A DNA stretch of 55,183 bases from Psychromonas algicola (GCF_004378355.1 NZ_SNUB01000024.1:1-55183), one strand, 5' to 3'. Shown: positions 31,393 to 42,889, counted from the first letter of the stretch. Program-made: numbers and translations. Notes: generated by a model not told the origin, from the sequence alone.

Positions 31393-32720
31393 TGCAAGAT
31401 TTATTCGCCGTTGATAATCAATTTAAACCTTTGGCTGCGCGCATGCGGCCAAAAAACTTTGACCAATATATCGGTCAATCACATCTTATTTCCAAAGAAA
31501 AACCACTACGTAAAGCGTTAGAGTCTGGCTTTGCACATTCAATGATTTTATGGGGCCCACCAGGAACCGGTAAAACAACGTTAGCAGAGTTAATTGCAGA
31601 ATATTGTAATGCACACGTCGAACGTTTATCTGCTGTGACTTCTGGCATTAAAGAAATACGTGCCGCTATTGATGTTGCTAAACAAAATCAAGCTGCAGGG
31701 CGACGCACACTTTTGTTTGTTGACGAAGTACATCGCTTTAATAAAAGTCAGCAAGATGCATTTTTACCTTATATCGAAGATGGCACTTTTTTATTTATTG
31801 GTGCGACCACCGAAAACCCTTCCTTTGAACTAAACAACGCTTTGTTATCACGTGCGCGTGTATATTTATTAAAAAAACTGACTGAACAAGAAATTGTCGC
31901 GGTTATCAAACAAGCTTGTGAATCACAGGATGGATTAGCAGAGCACAATATTGAGTTTGAACAAGGAGTGTTAGATAAACTTGCGCAACTTGTACAAGGT
32001 GATGCACGTAAAGCCTTGAACTACCTAGAACTATTAACTGATATGGCGATCCCTAATCAGCAAAAATTGGTGATTGATACTTCATTGTTAATGGAAATTG
32101 CTGGTCGTGAAGGCGTGAGTTTTGATAAACAGGGCGATCTGTTTTATGACTACATTTCAGCCTTTCATAAGTCAGTACGTGGTTCAGATCCCGACGCAGC
32201 TTTATATTGGTATGCAAGAATGCTCGCTGGCGGTTGTGACCCTCTATATGTGGCTCGGCGCTTATTAGCCATTGCCTCTGAAGATATTGGCAATGCCGAT
32301 CCTCGCGCAATGCAAGTCGCTATGTCTGCATGGGATTGTTTTACACGTATTGGACCTAAAGAGGGCGAGAGGGCGATTGCACAAGCTGCCGTTTATTGTG
32401 CTTGTGCTGCTAAAAGCAACGCGGTTTATAAAGCCTTTGCTAAAGCCAAACAAGCAGTTGAAGCTTATCCTGACCTTGAAGTGCCGTTGCATCTACGTAA
32501 TGCGCCAACTGAATTAATGAAATCGTTAAATCATGGTGAAGGTTACCGTTATGCCCATGATGAAATTGGCGCCTACGCAGCTGGAGAAGTTTATTTACCT
32601 GAAGCCTTAGAGGGAATAGAATTCTATGAACCGACTGAGCGTGGATTAGAAAAACAGATTTCAGAGAAATTACAGTATTTAAAAAATTGTGACCAGCAGA
32701 GTCCTAATAAACGTTATTAA
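31392..32720 (+). CDS. rarA: Replication-associated recombination protein RarA
   Basis: AAA+ ATPase (MgsA/RarA) related to clamp-loader subunits that acts at stalled replication forks. The 442-residue product has [20 protein letters not shown], Walker [17 protein letters not shown] (~50-65), Walker [21 protein letters not shown] (~105), sensor 1 [14 protein letters not shown] and a C-terminal tetramerisation region ([17 protein letters not shown]). Its ATG overlaps the lolA stop (TAATG), a sign of translational coupling. Confidence 0.95.
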   Translation: MQDLFAVDNQFKPLAARMRPKNFDQYIGQSHLISKEKPLRKALESGFAHSMILWGPPGTGKTTLAELIAEYCNAHVERLSAVTSGIKEIRAAIDVAKQNQAAGRRTLLFVDEVHRFNKSQQDAFLPYIEDGTFLFIGATTENPSFELNNALLSRARVYLLKKLTEQEIVAVIKQACESQDGLAEHNIEFEQGVLDKLAQLVQGDARKALNYLELLTDMAIPNQQKLVIDTSLLMEIAGREGVSFDKQGDLFYDYISAFHKSVRGSDPDAALYWYARMLAGGCDPLYVARRLLAIASEDIGNADPRAMQVAMSAWDCFTRIGPKEGERAIAQAAVYCACAAKSNAVYKAFAKAKQAVEAYPDLEVPLHLRNAPTELMKSLNHGEGYRYAHDEIGAYAAGEVYLPEALEGIEFYEPTERGLEKQISEKLQYLKNCDQQSPNKRY

Positions 32721-32800
32721 TCAGATTAGCAGTTACGTTAATAAAAATAATAAAAGTTTAAGCTGCTGCAATCGCTAACATTTATAAATAGAGAATTATT

Positions 32801-34482
<1,682 letters not shown>

Positions 34483-34507
34483 TCGTTTAAATTAACTTAT
34501 ACACATT

Positions 34508-34533
34508 AAAAAAGGAGCCTAGGCTCCTTTTTT
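34508..34533. terminator. Bidirectional terminator after serS
   Basis: A perfect 26-bp palindrome with arms AAAAAAGGAGCCT and AGGCTCCTTTTTT and no spare loop bases. It is shared by serS and the convergent yaeP. Confidence 0.85.
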
Positions 34534-34563
34534 AATGTCTGGGATTTACATGATTAGTACGAG

Positions 34564-34773
34564 CTAATCATTATCATTGTAATCGCTTAATACTAGGTTC
34601 GCTGCAGCAAAAGCTGCTGATTCTCTGGTCGCTTCTGGTAATGAAGGATCGTTAGCTATTTGATCTAATGTTTTAATGGCACAGGTTATTGCTTTAGGCA
34701 CATAAGCAGCATCGCCACTACCAATCAAGTTAATTAATTGTTTTGTTTTATCACTGTATGGGTACATATTCAC
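34564..34773 (-). CDS. yaeP: YaeP family protein (UPF0253)
   Basis: A 69-residue protein that aligns along its whole length with E. coli YaeP: GSGDAAYVPKAITCAIKTL matches the YaeP GDLGYVPDALGCVLKVL segment, and ESAAFAAANLVLSDY matches its C-terminus. The family is uncharacterised. It is probably helical and cytoplasmic. It starts with ATG behind AAGGTG, stands alone and converges on serS. Confidence 0.85.
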   Translation of the reverse strand: MNMYPYSDKTKQLINLIGSGDAAYVPKAITCAIKTLDQIANDPSLPEATRESAAFAAANLVLSDYNDND

Positions 34774-34924
34774 CTTCTATTATCCAAGTCTCAAATCCAT
34801 TGCATTCATATTGATAGTAACCAGTAAAATGGTCTATGCCAATGAGTATCATTGAACAACATTAATAAACACTGATACGCATCAATTGATATTATGTTGT
34901 GACACTTATAAAAACTAAAAAGGC

Positions 34925-35341
34925 TTATTGCTTACAGTAAATAAAGCAGCTTGTGTTTGTTGATTTAGCATCAGCTTCAATGGTTAAACGCGTTTGTTCT
35001 GAGACTTCATTTAACCAAGTGACAACTGTACAGTAGTTATTACTTTTTAGGAGAGTAGAAAGGAGAGCAAGGTTATCATTTACTTTGCTTGAATCTATCA
35101 TTAATACTCGGCTTTTATCGATCCCTGCTTGTTCAAAGAAAGCTGTATTTGGTTTACCAGGAGGAGCAAGAAACAATATCCAGCCCTGATCTTCGCCATT
35201 CTGTATATAATCTAACAAGGCTTTATAATCATTTTGTTGGTAATGCACATTAACTAATTTATTTGTCGCAATTGATTTTGCTTCGAAATCATTTAACAAA
35301 CATGGACTAGCTTGTGTTGCTTTAATTACTGTAGATAACAT
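34925..35341 (-). CDS. sulA: SulA-like SOS cell-division inhibitor
   Basis: A 138-residue protein of the SulA family, which blocks FtsZ polymerisation during DNA damage. The recognisable part is the RecA-like core: GWILFLAPPGKPNTAFFEQ (~53-71), AGIDKSRVLMID (~72-83), LALLSTLLKSNNYCTVVTWL (~90-109). The N-terminus is poorly conserved, as is normal for this family. A perfect LexA core (CTGT-N8-ACAG) lies about 25 bases before the ATG, strong independent support. AGGT precedes the start. Its stop leads to an AT-rich gap before yaeP. Confidence 0.82.
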   Translation of the reverse strand: MLSTVIKATQASPCLLNDFEAKSIATNKLVNVHYQQNDYKALLDYIQNGEDQGWILFLAPPGKPNTAFFEQAGIDKSRVLMIDSSKVNDNLALLSTLLKSNNYCTVVTWLNEVSEQTRLTIEADAKSTNTSCFIYCKQ

Positions 35342-35363
35342 ATAAATAACCTGTATGAATAAA

Positions 35364-35383
35364 CACTGTATAAACCAACAGTA
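35364..35383 (-). promoter_or_regulatory. LexA box of sulA
   Basis: CACTGTATAAACCAACAGTA matches the SOS consensus TACTGTATATATATACAGTA at all eight core positions and most flanking ones. It sits 23-42 bases upstream of the sulA start. Confidence 0.8.
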
Positions 35384-35556
35384 TTGGTATTTGGAGCAAT
35401 AATCAAGCTAAATTTCAATTTTTTGTGCGTTTTTTGTGTTTTGTGCTTATTTGTTGAACTATTTTGGTTTTTTTTAGCTAAATAGAAAAGGATAAAAAGT
35501 TTTTTAATAAGAGGTATAAACAGAAAGTTAAACTCAAAAAGCTTTAAAGTAGACAT

Positions 35557-35592
35557 AAAAAAAGCAGTACTGTTTTCACAATACTGCTTTTT
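35557..35592 (-). terminator. Terminator of purT
   Basis: An 11-bp stem (AAAAAGCAGTA pairing with TACTGCTTTTT) with T-runs on both strands, 70 bases past the purT stop on the minus strand. The rest of the gap between the sulA LexA box and purT (35384-35659) is AT-rich; the 92-residue frame crossing it is not convincing. Confidence 0.8.
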
Positions 35593-35659
35593 AGTCTTTC
35601 TCATTCTTATAAAAAATTAAGTGATGAGAAGCTGAATGATGGAAATTGAATTAATTTGT

Positions 35660-36859
35660 TTAATAATTGATTTTAACAGCACGACTTACCGATTTTGCAT
35701 TCTCGATCGCTTCTTCTATATTTTCACCACGAGCAATAGCAACGCCTAAACGACGGCCACCGTTAATATTCGGTTTTGCAAATAAACGTATTTGCGCACC
35801 AGCCACTTTACCTAACGCATTACCCACATTTTCAAATTGAATATCTTGAGAGCTGCCATTTCCTAAAATCACACTAGAAGCTGAAGGGCCGTATTGTGTG
35901 ATTTTTCCAATAGGAAAACCTAAAATAGCGCGCACATGCAAAGCAAATTCAGATAAATCCTGTGAAATTAAAGTGACTAAGCCTGTGTCGTGTGGGCGAG
36001 GTGACACTTCGCTGAAATATACTTCATCACCTTGTACAAAAAACTCCATCCCGAATAAACCAAAACCACCTAATTCAGTCACTACCTTGGTCGCAATCTC
36101 CTGTGCTTTTTGTAATGCCGCTGCAGACATGACTTGTGGCTGCCATGACTCACGGTAATCGCCGTCTTCTTGACGATGTCCAATAGGTGCGCAGAAGTGA
36201 ACACCATCGATGGCACTGACTGTTAATAGAGTAATTTCATAATCAAAAGGCACAAAACCTTCAATAATAATTCGGCCTTCGCCTGTACGGCCGCCTTCCT
36301 GTGAGTAAGTCCACGCCTTATCTAAATCAGCATCGTTTTTTACCACGCTTTGGCCCTTACCTGAACTGCTCATCACTGGCTTAATAACACAAGGTTGGCC
36401 GATTTCTTTTACTGCTTTTAAGTATTCTTCTTTAGTATCTGCGAAGATATAAGGAGACGTTTTTACAGCTAAAGTTTCAGCAGCTAAACGTCGAATACCT
36501 TCTCTGTCCATAGTCAATTTTGTAGCGCGAGCAGTGGGAACAATATTAAAACCCTGTTGCTCCAATTTTAATAACGTATCCGTAGCAATGGCTTCCACTT
36601 CTGGAATGATAAAATCAGGTTTCTCTAAGCGGATAATTTCATCTAAACGATCGCCGTCTAACATGCTCACTACATGAGAACGATGTGCAATTTGCATCGC
36701 AGGTGCGTTGGCATAGCTATCTGCTGCGATAACTTCGATACCAAACCGTTGTAGTTCAATGGCAACTTCTTTACCTAACTCGCCTGAGCCTAATAATAAT
36801 GCTTTGGTTGCGCTTGCTGATGTTGCTGTGCCTAAAATTGAAAGTGTCATGACATTCAC
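35660..36859 (-). CDS. purT: Formate-dependent GAR transformylase PurT
   Basis: ATP-grasp enzyme that makes formylglycinamide ribonucleotide from GAR, formate and ATP in purine synthesis. The 399-residue product is close to the E. coli length, with [20 protein letters not shown] at the N-terminus, [12 protein letters not shown] (~125), the ATP-grasp loop [13 protein letters not shown] (~160) and the metal-binding [23 protein letters not shown] (read as GMEFF and [11 protein letters not shown]). The C-terminus [11 protein letters not shown] is typical. It is monocistronic with its own terminator. Confidence 0.96.
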   Translation of the reverse strand: MNVMTLSILGTATSASATKALLLGSGELGKEVAIELQRFGIEVIAADSYANAPAMQIAHRSHVVSMLDGDRLDEIIRLEKPDFIIPEVEAIATDTLLKLEQQGFNIVPTARATKLTMDREGIRRLAAETLAVKTSPYIFADTKEEYLKAVKEIGQPCVIKPVMSSSGKGQSVVKNDADLDKAWTYSQEGGRTGEGRIIIEGFVPFDYEITLLTVSAIDGVHFCAPIGHRQEDGDYRESWQPQVMSAAALQKAQEIATKVVTELGGFGLFGMEFFVQGDEVYFSEVSPRPHDTGLVTLISQDLSEFALHVRAILGFPIGKITQYGPSASSVILGNGSSQDIQFENVGNALGKVAGAQIRLFAKPNINGGRRLGVAIARGENIEEAIENAKSVSRAVKINY

Positions 36860-36981
36860 TCTTATATGGATGAAAGGAAGATAACTAAATAAATCATTAA
36901 ATAACCGAATTCTACTAGATAATCAGATAGGCGTTCATTGATTAATTAAAATAAACCACCTTTTTATAAGCGCAAAAAAGC

Positions 36982-37905
36982 CTATAAAAAATCATTAATG
37001 GAAATACCTATGCCGATTGTATTGGTGTAAACATTGTATTCAATCAAACTATTACCGTAACCAGAAAAGACTTGAACATAGCCTCTCACATTTTCGAATA
37101 ATGGAAAACTCAATGATGCTTGAACGGAACCTTTGCTAAATCCACTTTCTATATTATTACGACTGATAATAGCAAATACACGATCCGCATTTTTATAAAC
37201 CAAGGTCATTTGCCCGTGGCCATAATAATCTAGCAAGTCAGGATTATCGTCATCTGCTTCTGATTCTTCAATACGATACCAAGGGATGATTGCTATCGCT
37301 ACATTTTCTTTACCAAATACAAAGCTACTATTTAAACGATTCCAACTACGAGAAATGGGTTCTGAACGGCCATTTGATTGGTGTACAAACCCCATCGAGA
37401 TCCCTTTCAAGTACCAGTTTGAATGGAGTTCTTTATTAACATTCCATCTCAAAAATAGCTCTGGCTCATAATTCGTTTCACGAAAAGGTGAAGATCCTTC
37501 AGTATTATAACCTTGCCAGAATGAGGTTTGTGTATATGCAACGTAACCTGAGATAGGTAAGTGTCCAATATGATGAATCAAAGGAACTTTAAAACTTATT
37601 TGATATTTAATTTCTGTTTGTTGTGTATTACTTAAATTTTCTGAATCTTGATAAAATGAATAACCTTTGAGCTTATCATTAAAATTAAATGGCAATAAAT
37701 AAGTTGGCTTATGCGGTATTAATGAAAATTTAGACTCTTCAACCTTAGTTTCATCATCCAAACGTTGATCAATAGCACTCACAATAGGTTGTTCATTAAG
37801 TTTAGTTTCCTCTTCAGTTACTTCCTTGATGTGATTTATTTCAGAGAAAGCAAGGGGACTAAACATACAAATAAATAAAATTGAAATGTAAAAAATAACG
37901 CGCAT
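36982..37905 (-). CDS. pldA: Outer-membrane phospholipase A (PldA)
   Basis: Calcium-dependent outer-membrane enzyme that degrades misplaced phospholipids to keep the outer leaflet asymmetric. The 307-residue precursor has a signal peptide (VIFYISILFICMFSPLAFS) and the 12-strand barrel with the catalytic GFVHQSNGRS segment (His and Ser of the catalytic set), preceded by FRETNYEPELFL. The ending FL with aromatic/hydrophobic last residue suits BAM recognition. An acidic stretch (~30-60) separates the signal peptide from the barrel. It stands alone on the minus strand. Confidence 0.9.
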   Translation of the reverse strand: MRVIFYISILFICMFSPLAFSEINHIKEVTEEETKLNEQPIVSAIDQRLDDETKVEESKFSLIPHKPTYLLPFNFNDKLKGYSFYQDSENLSNTQQTEIKYQISFKVPLIHHIGHLPISGYVAYTQTSFWQGYNTEGSSPFRETNYEPELFLRWNVNKELHSNWYLKGISMGFVHQSNGRSEPISRSWNRLNSSFVFGKENVAIAIIPWYRIEESEADDDNPDLLDYYGHGQMTLVYKNADRVFAIISRNNIESGFSKGSVQASLSFPLFENVRGYVQVFSGYGNSLIEYNVYTNTIGIGISINDFL

Positions 37906-38174
37906 GATAATGCCCTTAAAAACGAGAGTAAATAATAAGTTTGGATTCTAACAGATAATCAACCTGGTGAGGACTAAAAAGGATTGTTGAAAGTTTTGTA
38001 TTAATTAATGACAAAACAAAATTATTTATGCAGTAGTACTTTAGGGTGTTACCGTTTAGCATTTATATAAAGCGTTTAAGAAGGATTTAGTCTTTTCTGC
38101 TTTAGAGTCTATATAATTTTAAAAACGTGTTCAGGTACTCAATAGACATCCGCTATGAAAATAGGAAAACTAAA

Positions 38175-38591
38175 ATGACTCACACTATTCGTGCAGTTAA
38201 AAAGTCTGATGCACTACAAATAAACGAAGTTTCACAACATATTGGCTATTCTCAATTGTCAGACGATGAAGCTTATGAAAAACTTGATTTCTTAATTAAC
38301 CCTTCTCAAAATCGTGTTCATATTGCAGAAGTCGATGGAAGAATTGTTGGTTGGATACACATTTTCTATGCGCCCAAGTTAGCATCAGAATCTTTCTATG
38401 AAATTGCTGGTTTAGTGGTTGCGCCTGAATATAGAAATGAAGGTGTCGGTCGAAGTCTGGTTGATTACGTTCTTAGACTCTTTAATGCCAAATTTCGTGT
38501 CCGCTGCAATGAAAACAGAATTGATGCTCGCCAGTTTTACGAGTCAATTGGCTTTAAAAATAATAAAATCCAGTACATATTTGATAGATAA
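38175..38591 (+). CDS. GNAT-family N-acetyltransferase
   Basis: A 138-residue acetyltransferase with the GNAT acetyl-CoA site: GLVVAPEYRNEGVGRSLVDY (V-x-P-x-x-[RN]-x-x-G-x-G, residues ~83-102), followed by ENRIDARQFYESIGFKNN, the usual C-terminal beta-bulge region. The open frame is longer upstream, but the ATG at 38175 has AGGA at a proper distance and begins the fold (MTHTIRAVKKSD). The substrate cannot be told. The next gene starts 41 bases on in the same direction and may share its transcript. Confidence 0.88.
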   Translation: MTHTIRAVKKSDALQINEVSQHIGYSQLSDDEAYEKLDFLINPSQNRVHIAEVDGRIVGWIHIFYAPKLASESFYEIAGLVVAPEYRNEGVGRSLVDYVLRLFNAKFRVRCNENRIDARQFYESIGFKNNKIQYIFDR

Positions 38592-38632
38592 CAACAGCAT
38601 CCTGTAAATAAAAAATAATTAGTGAGAATGTA

Positions 38633-38980
38633 ATGCACCAAACTAAAAGCTCTGCAAGCCCTTATCTTTATGAGATTAAGATTGATAATGGATACAAATT
38701 AACTTCCCAAGATGTTAAAGAATTTATTAGAGAAGTCGCGCAAGGTGTCGCTGTTTATGGATATACGCCTAGTATATTGATGCTTTCAGCATCATCTTAT
38801 GAGCACTGGGAATCCCTTTCATTGCTATTGAAAGTGATGGATACAGGTAAGTTAGCGATTTGTAGCGATGATGAAATAGATACGGTTATTGAAAATTTAT
38901 CCGCTTTGTTTTCTGCGATTGAAATTAAAGCCTTTAGGAAATCAGCTTCAAAAGAAGCAAAAGAATGGATAATAGGGTAA
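38633..38980 (+). CDS. Hypothetical protein, 115 aa
   Basis: A soluble 115-residue protein I do not recognise. It shows an alternating hydrophobic pattern with a central VYGYTPSILMLSASSYEHW and a following helix LSLLLKVMDTGKLAIC, loosely like small STAS-type or alpha/beta folds. GTGAGAATG lies at the start region, with AGTGAG just before the ATG. It follows the GNAT gene closely and is ended by a strong terminator. Confidence 0.55.
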   Translation: MHQTKSSASPYLYEIKIDNGYKLTSQDVKEFIREVAQGVAVYGYTPSILMLSASSYEHWESLSLLLKVMDTGKLAICSDDEIDTVIENLSALFSAIEIKAFRKSASKEAKEWIIG

Positions 38981-38985
38981 TTACA

Positions 38986-39012
38986 AAAAGCTCAGTAATT
39001 AACTGAGCTTTT
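38986..39012. terminator. Bidirectional terminator
   Basis: AAAAGCTCAGT pairs perfectly with ACTGAGCTTTT around a 5-base loop. It serves the rightward hypothetical gene and the leftward yqiK. A near-copy of the stem lies at 41706-41731. Confidence 0.85.
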
Positions 39013-39046
39013 AGATGTAAATAATAGATTAAAGAGTAAAGTTATA

Positions 39047-40834
39047 TTACTTACTTAAGCTATCAATATTATTTTCTACTGTTGTTGATGAACCTAGGTT
39101 ATCAACATTATTGCTTACTACTGGTGTTGCATCTTGAGGATTCAATGCTTGTTCTATTATATTGTGCTCACCATTTAGCAAATCGTTAAGAGATCCAGTT
39201 TCACTGTTTACAATACCTAATTCTTTCAACATGCTATCAACTAACGGGGCATTAGCTCGGTAATTTAAAGCTGCACTTGTTATTTGCTCTGCCATTCCTG
39301 CTTTACCGCCGCTGTGTGTTGATGTGCTACCCGTTGCTGCTGAACCACTTCCATATCCTTGTAGGATTTTAATACCTTCAATGTTTTCTAATGGCTTAAC
39401 TGAATTTGCAACAATTTCAGGAAGCACTTCTAATATCGCCATTGATTTTTGTAATGATATTTGTTCATCACGTAGTGAATTTTCTGCTTCGTATAATGCG
39501 CGTTTACCTTCGGCTTCAACTGCAAATACTTTTTCATCAGCTTCTGCTTGTAGTACTTTAGCGTTTGCTGATGCTTTAGCTTCAATCAATACTGCATCAG
39601 CTTTATCTAGTGCTGCTGATTTTTCTGCTTGAGCTTGAACGGTGACACCAACTGCTTCTCGTTCTGCTTCTTTTTTAGCGTCAATCACTTCAATTTCTTT
39701 ACTACGATTTGCTTGTGCAATTTCTTGCGCAGTAATAACGGATTCTTCTTTTTCTACTTTTATTTTTTCAGCTTCGGCGGCTTTAGCGCGTGCAGCAGAT
39801 TCCTCTTCTGATTTCTCTGCTATTGCAATGCGTTTATCTTGCTCAGAGACTTCAATATCTTTTGCTTGCTGAATACGAGATTGTTCTAGCGTTTTGTTTT
39901 TATCAATTTCCTGCATTTCAATTTGCTTGGTTTTTTCAATTTCAGCTAATTGAACGGTACGCTCTTTAGATATTTCTGCTTGACGTTCTTCTTGCTCATT
40001 TTGCTCGCGTTGTTTAATGATTTCCGCTTGCTGTTGTGAGCGTTTAAATTCAAGAATTTGCTCTTGTGCTAATTGCGCTTCTTCTTTTTCTTGCTTAATT
40101 GTAAGAGATTGTTTTTCTGCTTGTAGGTTACGCTCTTCAATTAAGACCCTGTTTTCTTGTTCAATATCATTGGTTTCTTTTCGTTTTTGTTCAATGATTT
40201 TAGTTAAGCGGGCACGACCTTCGGCATCAAAGGCATTGTTTTCATTAAAAAATTGCAATTCTGTTTGGTCAAATCCAGTCAAAGAAACAGATTCTAATTC
40301 TAGTCCATTTTTCTCTAAATCGTTCATCACACTGTGTTGTACTTTTTGAACAAATTCAGCACGTTGCTCATGCATTTCTATCATGGTCATTTCAGCAGCA
40401 ACCGCGCGCAACACATCAACAAACTTTGATTCCATTAATGATTTTACTTCTTGTACTCGCATGGTTCTTGTGCCTAATGTTTGAGCTGCCATTGAGATGC
40501 CTTCAAAATGAGGTGCGACACGTAGGTAGAAGTCTGCTTTAACATCAACTCGCATACGGTCTTTTGTAATCAAAGCATCTTTTTGTATTTTGCTGACTTC
40601 AATACGTAAAGTGTTCATGTTCACTGGAATGGTTTCATGAAGAACTGGTAAAACAATTGCTCCGCCATCTTTAACTACTTTTTCACCACCCATACCTGTA
40701 CGTACAAAAGCCACTTCTTTTGTCGCTCTATGATAAAGTTTGGCAAATATAAGCCCAATAGTGATTAAGGCAACAATGAATATGCCTGAAATAATCATTA
40801 TAAATTGCATGTTTTGTCCTAATAATTGTTCCAT
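39047..40834 (-). CDS. yqiK: Flotillin-like inner-membrane protein YqiK
   Basis: A SPFH/flotillin protein of 595 residues that organises membrane microdomains. It has an N-terminal membrane segment (FIMIISGIFIVALITIGLIF), an SPFH/PHB domain (~35-200, FVRTGMGGEKVVKDGGAIVLPVLHE read in parts), a long coiled coil rich in Glu, Gln and Ala (~205-440), and a C-terminal flotillin region (IEGIKILQGYGSG). The last ~60 residues are low-complexity. It lies 35 bases downstream of yqiJ, as in E. coli, and the two form an operon. Confidence 0.9.
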   Translation of the reverse strand: MEQLLGQNMQFIMIISGIFIVALITIGLIFAKLYHRATKEVAFVRTGMGGEKVVKDGGAIVLPVLHETIPVNMNTLRIEVSKIQKDALITKDRMRVDVKADFYLRVAPHFEGISMAAQTLGTRTMRVQEVKSLMESKFVDVLRAVAAEMTMIEMHEQRAEFVQKVQHSVMNDLEKNGLELESVSLTGFDQTELQFFNENNAFDAEGRARLTKIIEQKRKETNDIEQENRVLIEERNLQAEKQSLTIKQEKEEAQLAQEQILEFKRSQQQAEIIKQREQNEQEERQAEISKERTVQLAEIEKTKQIEMQEIDKNKTLEQSRIQQAKDIEVSEQDKRIAIAEKSEEESAARAKAAEAEKIKVEKEESVITAQEIAQANRSKEIEVIDAKKEAEREAVGVTVQAQAEKSAALDKADAVLIEAKASANAKVLQAEADEKVFAVEAEGKRALYEAENSLRDEQISLQKSMAILEVLPEIVANSVKPLENIEGIKILQGYGSGSAATGSTSTHSGGKAGMAEQITSAALNYRANAPLVDSMLKELGIVNSETGSLNDLLNGEHNIIEQALNPQDATPVVSNNVDNLGSSTTVENNIDSLSK

Positions 40835-40869
40835 TTATAAATAACCTTATTTAAATAAATATGTAAAAA

Positions 40870-41517
40870 CTAACCATGAAATTCAATGGCTAACCAAGTA
40901 CTTTTTTGTTTTTGAATTAATACGACTTGCATTCCCTGTGTGAATATTTTCGATGACTCCTCTGGTTCAACTAATACATAGTGCTTTTGGTTGTAACTAT
41001 CCTTTACAACCGCTTCTGTTGGGTGGCCTTTTGATGCCTTTCCTATCGTAATTGTTGCTACTTTTCCTACAAAACTACTAGAAGACGTTGCTGAGCTTTC
41101 ATTCTTAGGAATAATTTTCGATAAATGTTTTGCTAAAAAGCGAGTAATAAAAACAGTTGCCACAATGGTAATAGGTAGAGTTAACCAAAGCGGTAATAGG
41201 ACTAAATAATTTAATGTCACTCCCACTATCCCAAAACTAGAAAGCAGCAATAATAGCCAGACTAACATTGGTAAGCGATGTAAATATAACCAACCTAATG
41301 TTGCACTAATGCCTCCGCTAGGTAGCTCTGTATCATTAACAAAATCAATAGAAAATAAGTCTTCAAGGAAGTTAGATATACTTAATCCAATTAAAAGGCC
41401 AACGCCTTCTAAACATGCAATGGCAAAAACAATAGAAATAGAAATAGAGTAGGGTAGGTTAAAATCAGCAAGAAAAAAATCTAACAATTTAAGCTCCTCG
41501 AGGTAACTAAATAACAC
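40870..41517 (-). CDS. yqiJ: YqiJ family membrane protein (NfeD-like partner of flotillin)
   Basis: A 215-residue protein with three to four membrane helices in its first two thirds (ISISIVFAIACLEGVGLLIGL, RLPMLVWLLLLLSSFGIVGV, LPLWLTLPITIVATVFI) and a C-terminal OB-fold domain (~145-215, VGKVATITIGKASKG, ILIQKQ-type end). This is the layout of YqiJ/NfeD-type partners of flotillins. The membrane orientation and the pairing with yqiK are established for the family; the process served here is unknown. Confidence 0.85.
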   Translation of the reverse strand: MLFSYLEELKLLDFFLADFNLPYSISISIVFAIACLEGVGLLIGLSISNFLEDLFSIDFVNDTELPSGGISATLGWLYLHRLPMLVWLLLLLSSFGIVGVTLNYLVLLPLWLTLPITIVATVFITRFLAKHLSKIIPKNESSATSSSSFVGKVATITIGKASKGHPTEAVVKDSYNQKHYVLVEPEESSKIFTQGMQVVLIQKQKSTWLAIEFHG

Positions 41518-41705
41518 CTTTTGTAAAGATAGGTTTTATCTTTTAGAAGCATTAGCTTAGCGGGTGCGATATAAATTATTCAGAAGGTTATAATATTTTT
41601 TTGAAAATAAAAAGAATTATTTAACATACTAGTCAGAAACTTAACGCTGTGTTTACAAGTAATTAATGGTAGTTTAACGATTGTTTGTATAACAAGGTAA
41701 TGATA

Positions 41706-41731
41706 AAAAGCCCAGGAATAACTGAGCTTTT
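41706..41731 (-). terminator. Terminator of rdgC
   Basis: On the minus strand AAAAGCTCAG pairs with CTGGGCTTTT (one G-U), followed by T residues, about 25 bases past the rdgC stop. Confidence 0.65.
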
Positions 41732-41753
41732 AGAAGGGATTAATTAGTCGGGA

Positions 41754-42662
41754 TTAAAGGTTTTGTTCACCACCAAATAAATCTATTAATGATGGAACCA
41801 GTTGTTTGATTTCACCTGTCATCAAGATAAAGTCTGCGTCGAAACGTGCTGCAAAATCATCTGATTCAATATGTTCATTTTGTTCTTGTAATACGTCTGA
41901 GAATTTAAGGCGTTTTAGTGCAAACTCTTCACCCATGATAAATGAAATGCTGTCAGCCCAGTTTAGCGCTAGTTTAGTCACAAATTTATCTGAGCTTAAA
42001 TGGATCTTGATTTCTTCTGACAATAGATCTTGTTGCTTACATTTAATAATGCCGCCGCCTTCCAATGCAGAGCATAATTCAGCTTCATCTTCTAATTTAA
42101 AGTTTGTTGGAATATTGCCTTCTACTAACCAATCCGTCATTACCACATCGGTTTGATTTTGTAGCTGTACAGGAACAACAGGTAAGCTGCCGACTGTTTT
42201 ACGTAACAATGAAATTAACTCTTCAGCTTTACGAGAGCTAGAACAATCTACGTATAACATGTCACTTTCAGTATCAATCCACGCATAGGTTTGAGAAGTA
42301 CGACTAAATGCACGCGGCAACAATTGCATAATGATGTCGTCTTTTAAACTTTCTTTCTCTTTTTTCTTTAATGAACGACCTTGCTCTATTTCAATCGCTT
42401 CAACACGCTCATCAAGTTGATCTTTGATAACGCCTGCTGGTAGCATTTTTTCTTCTTTTTTAAGACAGATTAAAATCTGTTTTTGATTCACATGTGTATA
42501 CATGCTGCCACTTTTGCCCATTGGGAAAACCCAACCTAGTTTTGAGATATCTTGGCTACCACAGGGTTTAAATTTAAATTCTTCTAGGCTTCTTTCTAAT
42601 GCATTTTCATCTTGTTCCATTGGACGCGTGAAACGGTAAACTTGTAGATTTTTAAAAAACAT
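41754..42662 (-). CDS. rdgC: Recombination-associated protein RdgC
   Basis: Ring-shaped DNA-binding protein that limits RecA activity and coats nucleoid DNA. The frame is open to 42755, but the ATG at 42662 with AAGGG upstream and the conserved start MFFKNLQVYRFTRP give 302 residues, as in E. coli (303). Other signatures are LGWVFPMGKSG (~42), LPRAFSRTSQTYAWID (~115), WLVEGNIPTNFKLEDEAEL (~178) and the C-terminal DADFILMTGEIKQLVP. It is divergent from phoB. Confidence 0.94.
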   Translation of the reverse strand: MFFKNLQVYRFTRPMEQDENALERSLEEFKFKPCGSQDISKLGWVFPMGKSGSMYTHVNQKQILICLKKEEKMLPAGVIKDQLDERVEAIEIEQGRSLKKKEKESLKDDIIMQLLPRAFSRTSQTYAWIDTESDMLYVDCSSSRKAEELISLLRKTVGSLPVVPVQLQNQTDVVMTDWLVEGNIPTNFKLEDEAELCSALEGGGIIKCKQQDLLSEEIKIHLSSDKFVTKLALNWADSISFIMGEEFALKRLKFSDVLQEQNEHIESDDFAARFDADFILMTGEIKQLVPSLIDLFGGEQNL

Positions 42663-42798
42663 GACAGACCCTTTTATTAAATGATCGGAGTGGAAAATAT
42701 AATTCGATTGACGCAGTTTAAAGTATTTTTTATAAAATCGTAAAAAGAAGATCATATTTTTTTCTTAGATTCACATAATAGGCACAATACACAAGTTT

Positions 42799-42836
42799 TA
42801 TGACACTTTATTTATATTTGTAATATAAGTGTCATA
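42799..42836. promoter_or_regulatory. Pho box upstream of phoB, within a larger inverted repeat
   Basis: TTGTAAT-ATAA-GTGTCAT at 42818-42835 fits the two 7-base direct repeats with 4-base spacing of the PhoB consensus. The second half is also part of a perfect inverted repeat, TATGACACTT at 42799-42808 with AAGTGTCATA at 42827-42836, so half-sites exist on both strands. Autoregulation of phoBR is expected; control of the divergent rdgC is possible. Confidence 0.6.
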
Positions 42837-42889
42837 ATGACAAGCAATAATGCATCTACTTAAAATAGCATCTACGGAATTAATACAAT

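Noticed and set aside
32721-32800. Fluoride riboswitch before crcB
   Set aside because: The 80-base spacer lacks the conserved pseudoknot bases and any expression-platform hairpin.
35326-35604. 92-residue minus-strand frame upstream of sulA
   Set aside because: It crosses the LexA box and a terminator, has low-complexity AT-driven composition and no ribosome site of note.
39629-40349. Several plus-strand frames opposite yqiK
   Set aside because: They are complements of the Glu/Ala-rich coiled coil and show only the Ser/Phe/Cys bias this produces.
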